A DNA stretch of 64,000 nucleotides from an uncultured Chloroflexota bacterium. GTDB taxonomy: Bacteria; Chloroflexota; Anaerolineae; Anaerolineales; Anaerolineaceae. How positions within the stretch are numbered: position 1 is the first letter of the stretch; every line of letters begins with the position of its first letter. The translations under genes were made by a program, and so were the position numbers. This document shows positions 35,745 to 44,593 of this stretch, piece by piece. The DNA is taken from assembly GCA_902786265.1 (NCBI GenBank), contig CADACE010000010.1:50774-114773 (forward strand), written 5' to 3'. The notes beneath the pieces were generated by a model. It did not search any database. It saw only the letters and a list, made by a program, of their open reading frames with translations, and was not told the origin of the DNA.

Positions 35745-36564
35745 TTGGTTTTTCTCCTTTATGTTTTTCAGCCGCAATTACTGAATATTACGTTGATAAG
35801 AGTTTTCTCTCAAGTTATTTTAGCATAATCTTTTTGTGAAAAATGAAATTTTCTTTATAAAATATGCGCATAGGTTATTAATATGGAATGTTTATGACGA
35901 ATGACATGTAAATTCAGGAATATTTCCTGTATGGATAACAGCAGAATTATAAGTAAGAATCTTCCCGCGCCTTTTGTACTTATGTCGGGCAATGGGCTGA
36001 CCTGTCCGGCCGCCCGCTGTCACATACCTGCTCTGCAAGGTTCCGGTTTTGCCGGTTTGATTCAGAGCAGGAGCTTCGCCCTGTTTTCGACAGCTGCTCT
36101 TTCACAGGATGTCAGCCAGTGTTTTATAAGCAGCTCATCAGCGTATACTCGTTTGTGAAAAAAACGGGGTGTCGGGGCGCACGAGTGAGCTTGCTCAGCT
36201 CGTGCGCCCCGGCTGTTAAAAAAGGACGCGGGAAGCTCGCCGGCGCGCAAGGTATCGCTGATTCCGCGTCCTTGCGAAGCACTCTATCCGGCCGGCTTTT
36301 TTCTGAATTGTCAGGGTTCGTTATTTTCCTGATATGTTTGTTGTGGTTTTAGCTGCCTAGTTGAAGAAATTATATGCGTGCAGCTTCTCATACTTTTTGG
36401 GGCCGCTAAACAACCCACTGAAATTGCTGTGTGAAAACCGGGTTATGCTGAGAAATGTCAGGTGGTTCATTTGCTCTTATGGTGAAAAGTTCTCTTTTCC
36501 TTTATAATTATGCTTGTAATAGTATCGATATATTTATGACAAAGGAAAAACGCGGACTGTAATT
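35745..36564. other. 820-base gap with a large palindromic repeat
   Basis: Between the divergent alcohol dehydrogenase and SpoIIE-type phosphatase genes. The first 130 bases are AT-rich and probably hold the dehydrogenase promoter. From 36160 to 36300 there is a GC-rich palindromic element (listed separately). A TATAAT at 36503-36508 is a possible -10 for the phosphatase gene, with a weak -35. Short open frames here look random. Confidence 0.45.
36171..36271. repeat. Palindromic repeat element, copy A
   Basis: A 13-bp hairpin CGGGGCGCACGAG (36171-36183) / CTCGTGCGCCCCG (36197-36209), with an inner 5-bp stem, is followed by GGACGCGG (36222-36229) pairing with CCGCGTCC (36264-36271). The segment 36186-36232 matches 38921-38967 at 44 of 47 positions in the same orientation. 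The two copies bracket the SpoIIE-type gene. Confidence 0.7.
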
Positions 36565-38622
36565 ATGGCTACAATGCTTTTGAAAATGACTGCGGCGACG
36601 GCGATATATGTCGTATTAACGATCTTGCTTTGGGAAAGGCTTCGCGATAAAAAACTGAATCCCGGGATCATTATCCTGATCGGCCTCGTATATGGCCTGG
36701 GCTCTGTCCTGTCAACTCATTTTGGGGTGGACTACGGTCATATGCTGCTGAACGTCCGGGATATCGGGCCGCTGGCGGCAGGATTTTTCTTTCATCCCGT
36801 TTCCGGCATTATTGCCGGCCTGATCGGCGGTATTGAGCGTTATATCGCGGGAACTTATTGGGGCATCAGCTCATTTACCCGGATCGCCTGCAGCGTTTCG
36901 ACCGTACTTGCGGGGTTTGTAGCCGCGTTTTTAAACCTCTTTGTATTCAAAAGAAAAAAGCCCGATCCGGTTTTTGCTTTCTTCATGGGCGCGGTGATGG
37001 AAGTATTCCATATGTATGTCGTTCTCATCACCCATCGCGACGACATGAAAATGGCATATCATGTCGTAAATATCTGCTCTTATCCGATGATCATTTTTAC
37101 AGGGATCGGACTGGCGGCGATTTCAATTGCGCTTCAGGTCCTTTCCGGAGAATGGAAAAACCCGTTCCGAAAAACCCGGGACGAAGAATATCATGTTTCC
37201 GAACGGTTTCAGAGCCGGATGTTTACTGCGATCCTGATCGTTTTTGTGTGCAATTTTTTATTCACATTTTTCATTCAGTCCCAGACGTCATACCAGAACA
37301 CGCGTGACCTTATGATCACGAAAGCTGATAATATTAAACGGGCATATAAAAAACTGGTGGCTGCCGGCAGCGGGATGGATACGCTGTATTATTTCTGCAC
37401 CGGCTCAAACTGTACGTTTGATATCATCAAACCGAACGGGGTCATATTGGAGGGAAATCACAGGAATTTTTCACTCAAAAACGAGCAGATCGCACAGATC
37501 CATGAGGAAAGAAAAGATCCCGTATTCAAGGCTGTTTTTTTCAATACCGATTCATTATGCCTGTCGGATGTCCTGGCTGATGGCAATACTCTGCTGCTTT
37601 TGATGCCTTACAGTGTGGTTTACGCGGACAGAAATGTTCAAATTCTGGAAACGGCTTACGCGGATATTCTTTTGGTATCTGTTGTTTATGTCCTGATCTC
37701 CATGCTGGTGCAGATGATCGTTGTTGACAGTCTCGACCGGGTCAACACCTCTTTGGCGAAAATTACGAATGGCGACCTGACTGAAGTTGTTTCTGTCCGC
37801 AGCTCTTCCGAATTTGCCTCATTATCGGATGATATCAACGAGACCGTCGATGTCCTGAAGGGATATATCGATGCCGCGGAGAAACGCATTGAAGCTGAAC
37901 TGGAGTCCGCCCGCCTGATCCAGGAATCCGCGCTGCCGAAAAATTTCAGCTTCCCGCGTGACGATTTTGAGATTTATGCCACAATGGATCCGGCGAAGGA
38001 AGTCGGCGGAGACTTTTATGATTTCTTCTTTATCGACCGGGATAAACTGGTGCTTGTGATCGCGGATGTGGCAGGGAAGGGAATTCCGGCAGCATTGTTT
38101 ATGATGCGTTCCAAGACGGCTCTCAGAGGCTGTGCGGAGCAGGGGCAAAGTCCTTCGGAAATTCTCAGCCGTGTGAATGACATTCTTTGTGAAGGAAATG
38201 ACGCGGAAATGTTCGTGACGGTCTGGGTCGGGATCATCGATTTGAATACCGGTTTGATGAAATGTGCCAATGCCGGGCATGAATATCCCACGGTCATGCG
38301 TGCCGGCGGTGAGTTTGAGCTGCTGAAGGATAAGCACACACTGGCTCTGGCTGCGATGCCCGGGATCCGTGCGAAAGAATATGAACTGCAGTTTCACCCC
38401 GGTGACCGTCTGTTTGTTTATACGGACGGTGTTCCGGAAGCGATCAATGATCAGATGGAGCAGTATGGCCCGGACCGGATGCTTGCCGTATTAAATGCCG
38501 ATAAAGACAAGCCGATGACGGACATTCTGCCGGATGTTCGTGAGGATATCAGCGCGTTCGTCGGTGATATGGAGCAGTTTGACGATATCACCATGCTGGG
38601 TTTCACTTACCGGGGAAAGTGA
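36565..38622 (+). CDS. Membrane sensor PP2C (SpoIIE/RsbU-type) serine phosphatase
   Basis: 685 residues. Residues 1-190 are a 5TMR-LYT-like membrane module (NVRDIGPLAAGFFFHPVSG, GGIERY). About 215-390 is a second sensor part with two helices around an extracytoplasmic loop, then HAMP (about 390-440), a short coiled coil, and the SpoIIE phosphatase domain (470-685) with VGGDFYDFFFI, VIADVAGKGIPAAL, CANAGHEYP, YTDGVPEA and the closing DDITMLGF, which supply the metal-binding Asp residues. It should dephosphorylate an anti-anti-sigma factor or similar partner; none is encoded nearby. The gene is isolated between two copies of a palindromic repeat. Confidence 0.9.
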   Translation: MATMLLKMTAATAIYVVLTILLWERLRDKKLNPGIIILIGLVYGLGSVLSTHFGVDYGHMLLNVRDIGPLAAGFFFHPVSGIIAGLIGGIERYIAGTYWGISSFTRIACSVSTVLAGFVAAFLNLFVFKRKKPDPVFAFFMGAVMEVFHMYVVLITHRDDMKMAYHVVNICSYPMIIFTGIGLAAISIALQVLSGEWKNPFRKTRDEEYHVSERFQSRMFTAILIVFVCNFLFTFFIQSQTSYQNTRDLMITKADNIKRAYKKLVAAGSGMDTLYYFCTGSNCTFDIIKPNGVILEGNHRNFSLKNEQIAQIHEERKDPVFKAVFFNTDSLCLSDVLADGNTLLLLMPYSVVYADRNVQILETAYADILLVSVVYVLISMLVQMIVVDSLDRVNTSLAKITNGDLTEVVSVRSSSEFASLSDDINETVDVLKGYIDAAEKRIEAELESARLIQESALPKNFSFPRDDFEIYATMDPAKEVGGDFYDFFFIDRDKLVLVIADVAGKGIPAALFMMRSKTALRGCAEQGQSPSEILSRVNDILCEGNDAEMFVTVWVGIIDLNTGLMKCANAGHEYPTVMRAGGEFELLKDKHTLALAAMPGIRAKEYELQFHPGDRLFVYTDGVPEAINDQMEQYGPDRMLAVLNADKDKPMTDILPDVREDISAFVGDMEQFDDITMLGFTYRGK

Positions 38623-39161
38623 GCTGAGAAACGGTCCCGCTCCGGGCGTGAAACTGTCCCTCTGTTAATTACTTAAGCCTGACAGTAATTTTTTGCCGAA
38701 TAAGTCGAAAGCATAAGGAATTCGGACAAAAAGTAAAATGCCCTCCGGAGTTTATGCTGCTTCGCAGCAGGCGCGGAACGAGTGTTCGCTGCCTGCCGAA
38801 GAGTTTCCCCGCGCCTATAGAGTATAGTCGGGGCGCGGGCTGACCTTCGGTCACCCGCTGCCCCGACACCCCCATTTTTAACAAATGCATAACTGCTTAT
38901 GAAAAAGCGTCCTTCAATCGAGCTTACTCAGCTCGTTCGCCCCGGCTGATAAAAAAGGACGCGGGAACCTGCCTGCAGGCAGCTGACACCAATTCCGCGT
39001 CCGAGAAGCGATCTCCTGACGGCATTATTCGGATATGTCAAGGAGCCTTTCCCCATCATATCAGTTATGCTTTTTCTGCTGACTTTTCGTTATTCTATTC
39101 AGTGTTTTCGGAAATAAATTGATGTCTGATGAGGGGTTGGTTTTTTCAGGCCGGCTGCTGC
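38623..39161. other. Repeat-rich gap after the SpoIIE-type gene
   Basis: 539 bases without a gene. Directly after the stop is an imperfect palindrome of the GGGGACAGT family (GAAACGGTCCCGC ... GAAACTGTCCCTC, 38629-38664). Copy B of the large element follows (listed separately). No further coding pattern was seen. Confidence 0.5.
38827..39002. repeat. Palindromic repeat element, copy B
   Basis: Begins with a hairpin of GTCGGGGC ... GCCCCGAC type (38827-38867, inner stem around CTTCGG), then the segment 38921-38967 that is 44/47 identical to copy A, and GGACGCGGGAA pairing with TTCCGCGTCC near 38993-39002. The order of motifs is the same as in copy A, so this is a composite unit and not a chance hairpin. 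Confidence 0.7.
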
Positions 39162-39857
39162 TTACTGGATTTTCAGATATTTTTCCATATGTGAACCGTA
39201 AACCGAGGGTGAAGCCCCGATGACAGGGTTCCCGATGATTTTTCCGTCTTCATTGATGAAATAGGAAACGGGAAAAAACTGGGTCGGGAACAGTTGATAG
39301 ATATCATCATTCGGCAGGAGCGTCAGGAACGGAAGCTCAAGATCCTGAGAGATCGCTCTCGCTTCGTGTATCAGATCTTCTTCAATGGCGTCATAGACCA
39401 GGCTGACGACCTGCCCGCCTTTCGCTTTATATTCCCGGCTGAGCTTTGCCAATTCAGGCATTTCACGGATACAGGCAGAGCAGGTCACGGACCACAGGTT
39501 GAGCAGTGTCACCTTGCTTTGGCTGAAGATCTCACTGCTGAAGACCGGAATGCCGTTCAGATCCGTTGTGCGGAAATTGACCAGGTCGCCGGCTTCCGCC
39601 GGTTTTGAAGGAGGCAGCTGCCTCGGATAAACAAAGGTTGAATCACAGCCTTCCGCGGTGCAGATCTCCTCCTCATCGTCAGATTTCTCCATCGGTGACT
39701 GGAGCAGGTAAGTATTGATTTCGTCCAAATCCGGGCTGTTTGGGGTGATTTCGCCGGTCCCATCCGTGATGGCAGGCAGTATCATCTGAGCGTGTGCGCT
39801 GCAGACGCTCAAAAGAAGGATGAGCGTAAAGAGAAGGAACCTTACTGTCTTTTCCAT
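39162..39857 (-). CDS. TlpA/ResA-like exported thioredoxin-fold protein
   Basis: A 231-residue protein. The signal peptide ends at SAHA (about residue 23). A 60-residue spacer with one Cys pair in an acidic context (EEICTAEGCDS) precedes the thioredoxin domain, whose active site is WSVTCSACIREMP, i.e. CSAC, as in TlpA/ResA-type thiol-disulfide proteins; SYFINEDGKIIG supplies the cis-Pro-side strand. It is probably a periplasm-side reductase. The start overlaps the end of the CPBP protease gene by 16 bases, so they are co-translated. The spacer cysteine pair could be an own-chain substrate or regulatory disulfide. Confidence 0.85.
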   Translation of the reverse strand: MEKTVRFLLFTLILLLSVCSAHAQMILPAITDGTGEITPNSPDLDEINTYLLQSPMEKSDDEEEICTAEGCDSTFVYPRQLPPSKPAEAGDLVNFRTTDLNGIPVFSSEIFSQSKVTLLNLWSVTCSACIREMPELAKLSREYKAKGGQVVSLVYDAIEEDLIHEARAISQDLELPFLTLLPNDDIYQLFPTQFFPVSYFINEDGKIIGNPVIGASPSVYGSHMEKYLKIQ

Positions 39858-40669
39858 TTTTCATCCCACAACGCAATGATCTGCGGACACCTTTCTTCAC
39901 GGATCAAATAGAGTCCGATTAGCCCCAGCCCTATGCAAAGCATCGTGTCTGCCCAGTCTCCCCAGCCAACGGTATGGGTGAGGATATATCCTTCCGGTGT
40001 TGTAATTCCGGCTAAAATGTCTTCCACAAAGTGGATGATCATCAAAGGCCAGAGGTTACCGCAGCGCAGGAAAACACCTCCTAAAAAGAGTCCGAAGAAG
40101 AATGCGGATACGGTCTGCAGGATCGTAATTACAATGCCGGCACCGGAAAAAATATTTGTGGCATGGATCAGACCAAAAGCGGCTGAGGTGATGACCAAAG
40201 CGGATGTGATCTTATTCTTGTCCCTCCACTGACGCATCAGGTAAGAAATACCCAGGCCGCGGAAAGCCGCTTCCTCAACACATCCGGCCATCAGCGATAA
40301 CGCGATCATATTCAGAGTCGGTTTAGTGATCTGTCCGCCGGAAGCAAAATCAATGATGAAGTTGATGAACCAGAAAAAAAGGATCGCGGCGGCTACTTTC
40401 CAGGAATGCAGAAAACCGACACTGCTTTTGAGGCAGCCTTCAAATTCCGGATAAAACCAGCGCTTATGGATCGCCAATACAAGAAAAGCACCTGCCGCCG
40501 AAGCCAGTGATATGATCGCCTGATCGAGACCGAGCGTTTGGGTCATGATCGTGACGGGGATTGCTATGATGAACTCAGGTAATATCATTCCCCACAGCAT
40601 TAAAAATATGACACCCGGAATGGTGTGCTTGTCAAAAAATTTATGGCTGATGATTTTCTTCTCTTTCAT
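39842..40669 (-). CDS. CPBP-family intramembrane metalloprotease
   Basis: 275 residues with about eight membrane helices. The catalytic pattern is VEEAAFRG (Glu-Glu-x-x-x-Arg), followed by FGLIHATN and MIIHFVEDI, giving the two histidines of CAAX/ABI-type glutamic intramembrane peptidases. Family members process prenylated proteins in eukaryotes and take part in bacteriocin self-immunity in some bacteria; no bacteriocin gene is near here. It is the first gene of a two-gene operon with the TlpA-like protein. Confidence 0.85.
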   Translation of the reverse strand: MKEKKIISHKFFDKHTIPGVIFLMLWGMILPEFIIAIPVTIMTQTLGLDQAIISLASAAGAFLVLAIHKRWFYPEFEGCLKSSVGFLHSWKVAAAILFFWFINFIIDFASGGQITKPTLNMIALSLMAGCVEEAAFRGLGISYLMRQWRDKNKITSALVITSAAFGLIHATNIFSGAGIVITILQTVSAFFFGLFLGGVFLRCGNLWPLMIIHFVEDILAGITTPEGYILTHTVGWGDWADTMLCIGLGLIGLYLIREERCPQIIALWDEKWKRQ

Positions 40670-40712
40670 TATGAAAGCCTCTTACGATTCAAAAAAAACT
40701 ATAAATGCATGA

Positions 40713-40742
40713 ATTATATCGGATGGTCAGATATACTGACCA
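40713..40742 (-). promoter_or_regulatory. Promoter with palindromic operator of the CPBP/TlpA operon
   Basis: On the minus strand TATAAT (40718-40713) lies 44 bases before the CPBP start. A perfect palindrome TGGTCAG-N5-CTGACCA (40724-40742) covers the -35 to -10 space; TGGTCA at 40742-40737 gives an 18-base spacer. The overlap of a symmetric site with the promoter suggests repressor control. Confidence 0.5.
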
Positions 40743-40880
40743 ATTTATAGAGATTATACACTGCTCTTGCGGGACATCGCTGAAATTAACAAAAAATTAA
40801 AAATTCTTTTCATGGTATCAGCGCAACGTAATTATTCGGTTGTTTTTATAGATATTTCGGAGTCTTCGGTCGGATTATGG

Positions 40881-40909
40881 TTGCAATTTTATTTGCGAAA
40901 TGCTATAAT
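40881..40909 (+). promoter_or_regulatory. Promoter of the liv operon
   Basis: TTGCAA (40881-40886), exactly 17 bases, TATAAT (40904-40909), with TG one base before the -10. It is 39-67 bases upstream of the livH start. Confidence 0.7.
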
Positions 40910-40947
40910 CGGACATACTTCATAATCTCATGAGGAGGACCGCTGTT

Positions 40948-41811
40948 TTGGATATTTTCTTGCAGGCATGTGTCAACGGTCTGTTGATGGGTGGTTTTTA
41001 TTCCCTGATGGGTATGGGGCAGAACGTTATTTTCGGCGTGATGAAGATCGTGAACTTCTGTCACGGTGAAATGCTGATGGTCGGGATGTACCTGACCTAT
41101 GTTTTGTCCACCACTTTTTCATTGGACCCATATTTATGCGTACCTTTGGTCGCGATCATCATGTTTTTCCTTGGAGCTTTGATCCAGCACACGCTGATCA
41201 CACCTTCTCTGGGTACCAAAAGCTTCACCAATCTTTTGTTCCTGACAGTCGGTTTGGGACTGCTGCTTTCCAACGGCGCGCTGGTGCTGTTCGGTTCCGA
41301 ATACCGGACGATCCCGACCTCTTACCAGCAGACCTTTATCTCTCTCGGCCCGGTCAATATCGCGCTGCCGCGTTTGATAAGTTTCTGTGTGCTGATCGTG
41401 ATCACGATCGTTCTTTTCGCGTTCCTGAAGTATACGACCACCGGGAAGCAGATCCGTGCGGTTTCCCAGAACCCTGTCGGTGCTGAAGTCGTCGGCATCA
41501 ACACAAAGCGTATTTATATCCTGACCTACGGTATCGGGACGGCGCTCGCGGGTATCGCGGGGGCGCTTTTGACCGGCTTTTACACCATTTTCCCTACGGC
41601 CGGCGCCAGCTTTGGTTTCCGGGCTTTGATCGTCGTCGTGGTGGGCGGTCTGGGGTCTATCCCCGGCGCCTTTTTCGCGGGAATTTTTCTGGGCCTGCTT
41701 GAGACAATGGTGGCCTTGTTCGTCAGCCCTTCGTACAGCGACCTGATCGTCTTTATCACCTTTATCGTGATCCTGGTCGTACGTCAGCTCATTATCCTCA
41801 GGAGGAAGTAA
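40948..41811 (+). CDS. livH: Branched-chain amino-acid ABC permease LivH
   Basis: A 287-residue permease of the HAAT family with about eight helices. The opening FLQACVNGLLMGGFYSLMGMGQNVIFGVMKIVNFCHGEMLMVGMY and the EAA-like loop (GINTKRIYILTYGIGTALAGIAGALL) are diagnostic. The frame begins at an ATG at 40930, but that ATG belongs to the ribosome site (GAGGAGG); the TTG at 40948 is 8 bases behind it and is the likely start. First gene of a five-gene operon; livM follows after one base. Confidence 0.9.
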   Translation: MDIFLQACVNGLLMGGFYSLMGMGQNVIFGVMKIVNFCHGEMLMVGMYLTYVLSTTFSLDPYLCVPLVAIIMFFLGALIQHTLITPSLGTKSFTNLLFLTVGLGLLLSNGALVLFGSEYRTIPTSYQQTFISLGPVNIALPRLISFCVLIVITIVLFAFLKYTTTGKQIRAVSQNPVGAEVVGINTKRIYILTYGIGTALAGIAGALLTGFYTIFPTAGASFGFRALIVVVVGGLGSIPGAFFAGIFLGLLETMVALFVSPSYSDLIVFITFIVILVVRQLIILRRK

Positions 41812-41812
41812 G

Positions 41813-42880
41813 ATGAACGAGAAATATGTGAAAGCAGTTCGCAGATATCACCGGAATCTGACCTTCGCGCTGGGGGTGATCCTGCTCATATTTATCCTTA
41901 TCCCTCTGTTTGTGAAGTCACCTTATATTCTGAACATTTTTATTCTGGTTTTCTATATGTCCACCCTGTCCATGGCGTGGAACCTGCTGGGCGGGATGAC
42001 CGGACAGAATTCATTGGGGCACGCGGCTTATATGGGACTCGGCGCTTATGTTTCCTGTATGCTCATCACCAAAGCGCATATCAATCCCTGGCTGTCCGCA
42101 CTTTTGTGTATGGTGGTCGTCGGCCTCGTTGCGGGCGTGATCTTCTTCCCTTGCTTTATTCTGCGGGGGCCGTATTTCACGCTGGTCTCGATCGCTTTCG
42201 GCGAAGCACTGAGGCAGTTTATTATCAATTCCACTTTCTTCGGCAGGGCGAGCGGAATCGGTCTGCCGTTTAAGAAGGGAAATTCTTTCCTTGACGTGCG
42301 CTTTACCAGCAAGGTGCCTTATTACTATATCGGGTTCGTGATGCTCATCCTCGTTTACCTGTTCATGAAAAAGATCGAACGGTCCCGCATGGGGTACGCG
42401 CTGCGCACGATCCGCGAGGATGAAGACGCGGCGGCCGCGATCGGTATCAACCCGATCCGCTATAAGGTCATGGCGGTCGTGGTTTCCGCGATGGTGGCGG
42501 CTCTGGTCGGTTTCTTCTACGCCAGTTACACACGCTATATTGACCCGGAATTGATGGTGCAGGCAAAGTCTACCGAATCGGTATTGCCGGCTGTTGTCGG
42601 CGGCGCTGCCTATGTTGAGGGACCGCTGGTGGGCGGCCTGATCATGATCCCGCTTTCGGAATTCCTGCGGGCGAAATACAGCGCGATCCTGCCCGGCATC
42701 AACATGCTGCTTTACGCTATCGCCCTGCTGGCTGTCATCCGTTTCCGCCCGACCGGTATTCTGGGTTGGTATATGGGCAGCAAGGTGAAAAACTTTGTCG
42801 ATACCGTGATCCTCAAAAAACCGCCGGTAGAATGGTTTGAAGCTGTCGAGCAGGAACGCAGCGGCAGAAAGGAGGCCTGA
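41813..42880 (+). CDS. livM: Branched-chain amino-acid ABC permease LivM
   Basis: A 355-residue permease. LGGMTGQNSLGHAAYMGLGAYVS near the third helix is the family hallmark, and the cytosolic coupling loop reads MGYALRTIREDEDAAAAIGINPIRYK. The C-terminal GGAAYVEGPLVGGL is also typical. The ribosome site AGGAGG lies within the end of livH. The stop overlaps the livG start (TGATG), so equal production with livG is expected. Confidence 0.92.
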   Translation: MNEKYVKAVRRYHRNLTFALGVILLIFILIPLFVKSPYILNIFILVFYMSTLSMAWNLLGGMTGQNSLGHAAYMGLGAYVSCMLITKAHINPWLSALLCMVVVGLVAGVIFFPCFILRGPYFTLVSIAFGEALRQFIINSTFFGRASGIGLPFKKGNSFLDVRFTSKVPYYYIGFVMLILVYLFMKKIERSRMGYALRTIREDEDAAAAIGINPIRYKVMAVVVSAMVAALVGFFYASYTRYIDPELMVQAKSTESVLPAVVGGAAYVEGPLVGGLIMIPLSEFLRAKYSAILPGINMLLYAIALLAVIRFRPTGILGWYMGSKVKNFVDTVILKKPPVEWFEAVEQERSGRKEA

Positions 42881-43638
42881 TGATGGAAAAGACTCCAATC
42901 ATTGAAGTTCAGCATATCACCAAAAGGTTTAAAGGCCTGACCGCGGTGAAGGATGTCTCTTTCACGATCCGTGAAGGCGGCATCACCGGTATGATCGGCC
43001 CGAACGGTGCCGGGAAATCCACGACATTTAACATGATCTGCGGTTACTACCCGCCTACCGAAGGAAAAATATTCTTCAGAGGGCAGGATATCACGAACAA
43101 AAAGGCTCATGAATATACAAATATGAAGATCGCCCGCACGTTCCAGATCATGAAGCCTCTGAAAAACCTGAGTGTTCTGGAAAATGTGGTCGCGTCCTGT
43201 TATTTCGGACATGCCGCGGCGAAGAATAACCGGGAAGCCCGGGAACGCGCGATGGAGATCCTGCAGTTTACCGGCTTGTATGAAAAGCGTCATGTTCTTT
43301 CCAAGGACATGGGAACGCCGGACCAGAAGCGGCTTGAAATGGCACGCGCCCTGGCGACAAAACCGGAACTGCTGTTCCTTGATGAAAATATGGCCGGGCT
43401 GAATCCTGCCGAGACAGAGGATGCTATCCGTCTGATCCGGGAAATCAATGCTTCCGGTGTGACGATCTTCCTCATTGAGCATATCATGAAGGCTGTCGTG
43501 AGCCTCTGCGAAGAGGTGATCGTTCTCCATCATGGTGAAAAGATCGCTGAAGGAACTCCCGAACAGGTCATGAACGATCCCTATGTGATGGAAGTTTATC
43601 TTGGAAAGAAGGAGGCACCTCATGCTCAAAGTAACTGA
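42880..43638 (+). CDS. livG: Branched-chain amino-acid ABC ATPase LivG
   Basis: 252 residues. Walker A is GPNGAGKST, and the HAAT-specific long insert follows (NMKIARTFQIMKPLKNLSVLENV). The signature region GTPDQKRLEMARAL replaces the LSGGQ motif; LivG proteins often vary here (LSYGQQR) but the loss of the Ser-Gly is unusual. Walker B is LLFLDENMAGL, with Glu kept. ATG at 42880 or at 42883. It overlaps livF by 17 bases. Confidence 0.9.
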   Translation: MMEKTPIIEVQHITKRFKGLTAVKDVSFTIREGGITGMIGPNGAGKSTTFNMICGYYPPTEGKIFFRGQDITNKKAHEYTNMKIARTFQIMKPLKNLSVLENVVASCYFGHAAAKNNREARERAMEILQFTGLYEKRHVLSKDMGTPDQKRLEMARALATKPELLFLDENMAGLNPAETEDAIRLIREINASGVTIFLIEHIMKAVVSLCEEVIVLHHGEKIAEGTPEQVMNDPYVMEVYLGKKEAPHAQSN

Positions 43639-44329
43639 TCTGTCCGCGGGATATGGCGCGATCAATATTCTTTGGAATTTGAATTTTGAAATCGGTGACG
43701 GGGAGATCGTCGCGTTTCTCGGCTCGAACGGTGCCGGGAAAACCACCACGGTCCGTGCGGTGACCGGCCTAATCCGGCCTTCTTCCGGTTCTGTTCAGTT
43801 CAACGGGCAGGAACTGGCACGGAAAAACTCCCGCGCCATTCTGGATGCCGGGATCGTGCAGGTGCCGGAAGGACGCCAGCTGTTCACGGATATGACAGTT
43901 TTGGAAAATCTGGAAATGGGCGCTTTCAACAAACCGACGCGTGAAGCCTTCAAAGAAAACCTGAAAACGGTTTATAAATGGTTCCCGAAGCTGGAAGAAC
44001 GCGCGAACCAATCCGCGGGGACGCTTTCCGGCGGTGAGCAGCAGATGGTCGCTGTGGCACGTGCGCTGATCGGTATACCGAAGCTCCTGATTTTGGATGA
44101 GCCTTCCCTCGGGCTGGCGCCGAATATCGTGGATGACATTCTGGCTGTGGCAACTTCCATGGCGAAAAATGACGGGATCTCCGTCATGCTGGTGGAGCAG
44201 GATATCACCAAGGCGCTTGCCTGCGCTGACCGCGGTTACGTGATCGAAAACGGCAAGATCGCTTTGGAAGGTACATCCGCCTCCCTGAGCGCGAACGAAC
44301 ACGTCAAAAAGGCGTATCTGGGAATTTAA
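43622..44329 (+). CDS. livF: Branched-chain amino-acid ABC ATPase LivF
   Basis: A 235-residue ATPase with standard LivF pattern: GYGAINILWN, Walker A GSNGAGKTT, VPEGRQLFTDMTVLENLEMGA, LSGGEQQMVAVARAL and Walker B LLILDEPSLGLAP. The frame opens at 43601, but AGGAGG ends 6 bases before the ATG at 43622, where homology begins. The stop is followed immediately by a G-rich heptad array. Confidence 0.92.
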   Translation: MLKVTDLSAGYGAINILWNLNFEIGDGEIVAFLGSNGAGKTTTVRAVTGLIRPSSGSVQFNGQELARKNSRAILDAGIVQVPEGRQLFTDMTVLENLEMGAFNKPTREAFKENLKTVYKWFPKLEERANQSAGTLSGGEQQMVAVARALIGIPKLLILDEPSLGLAPNIVDDILAVATSMAKNDGISVMLVEQDITKALACADRGYVIENGKIALEGTSASLSANEHVKKAYLGI

Positions 44330-44485
44330 GGGACCGGGGATTAGGGACCAGGGACCGGGTGTCAGGGATAAGGAATTTTTGGAATCAGGGATTAATAATT
44401 ACAGTCAGTGGTTTGGCTTTCGTGAACCGCTAATCCCTAATCCCTAATCCCTATACCCTATCCCCTAAACCCTATACCCTATAAG
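44330..44485 (+). repeat. Paired G-rich and C-rich heptad arrays between livF and livJ
   Basis: From the base after the livF stop, seven 7-base units (GGGACCG, GGGATTA, GGGACCA, GGGACCG, GGTGTCA, GGGATAA, GGAATTT; 44330-44378) occur. At 44430-44485 eight complementary-type units follow (CTAATCC three times, CTATACC, CTATCCC, CTAAACC, CTATACC, CTATAAG). The first block gives five G tracts of three or more within 30 bases, a G-quadruplex pattern on the mRNA strand; alternatively the two blocks can pair with each other into a hairpin. Smaller hairpins (44498-44517 and 44531-44571) lie between the array and the livJ start. Confidence 0.75.
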
Positions 44486-44593
44486 ACAAGGGAATACGCA
44501 CCGTGGCAGTTCGGTGCATTCTGAAAAAACGGAGACTGCTGCCAAAGGCATGAGCCGCAGGGGCTGTCTCCCACACAAATTAGGAAGGGAAAA

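Noticed and set aside
36171..39002. Composite transposon carrying the SpoIIE-type gene
   Set aside because: No transposase gene, and the element ends show no target-site duplication that I can define; the repeats are better described as two separate non-coding elements.
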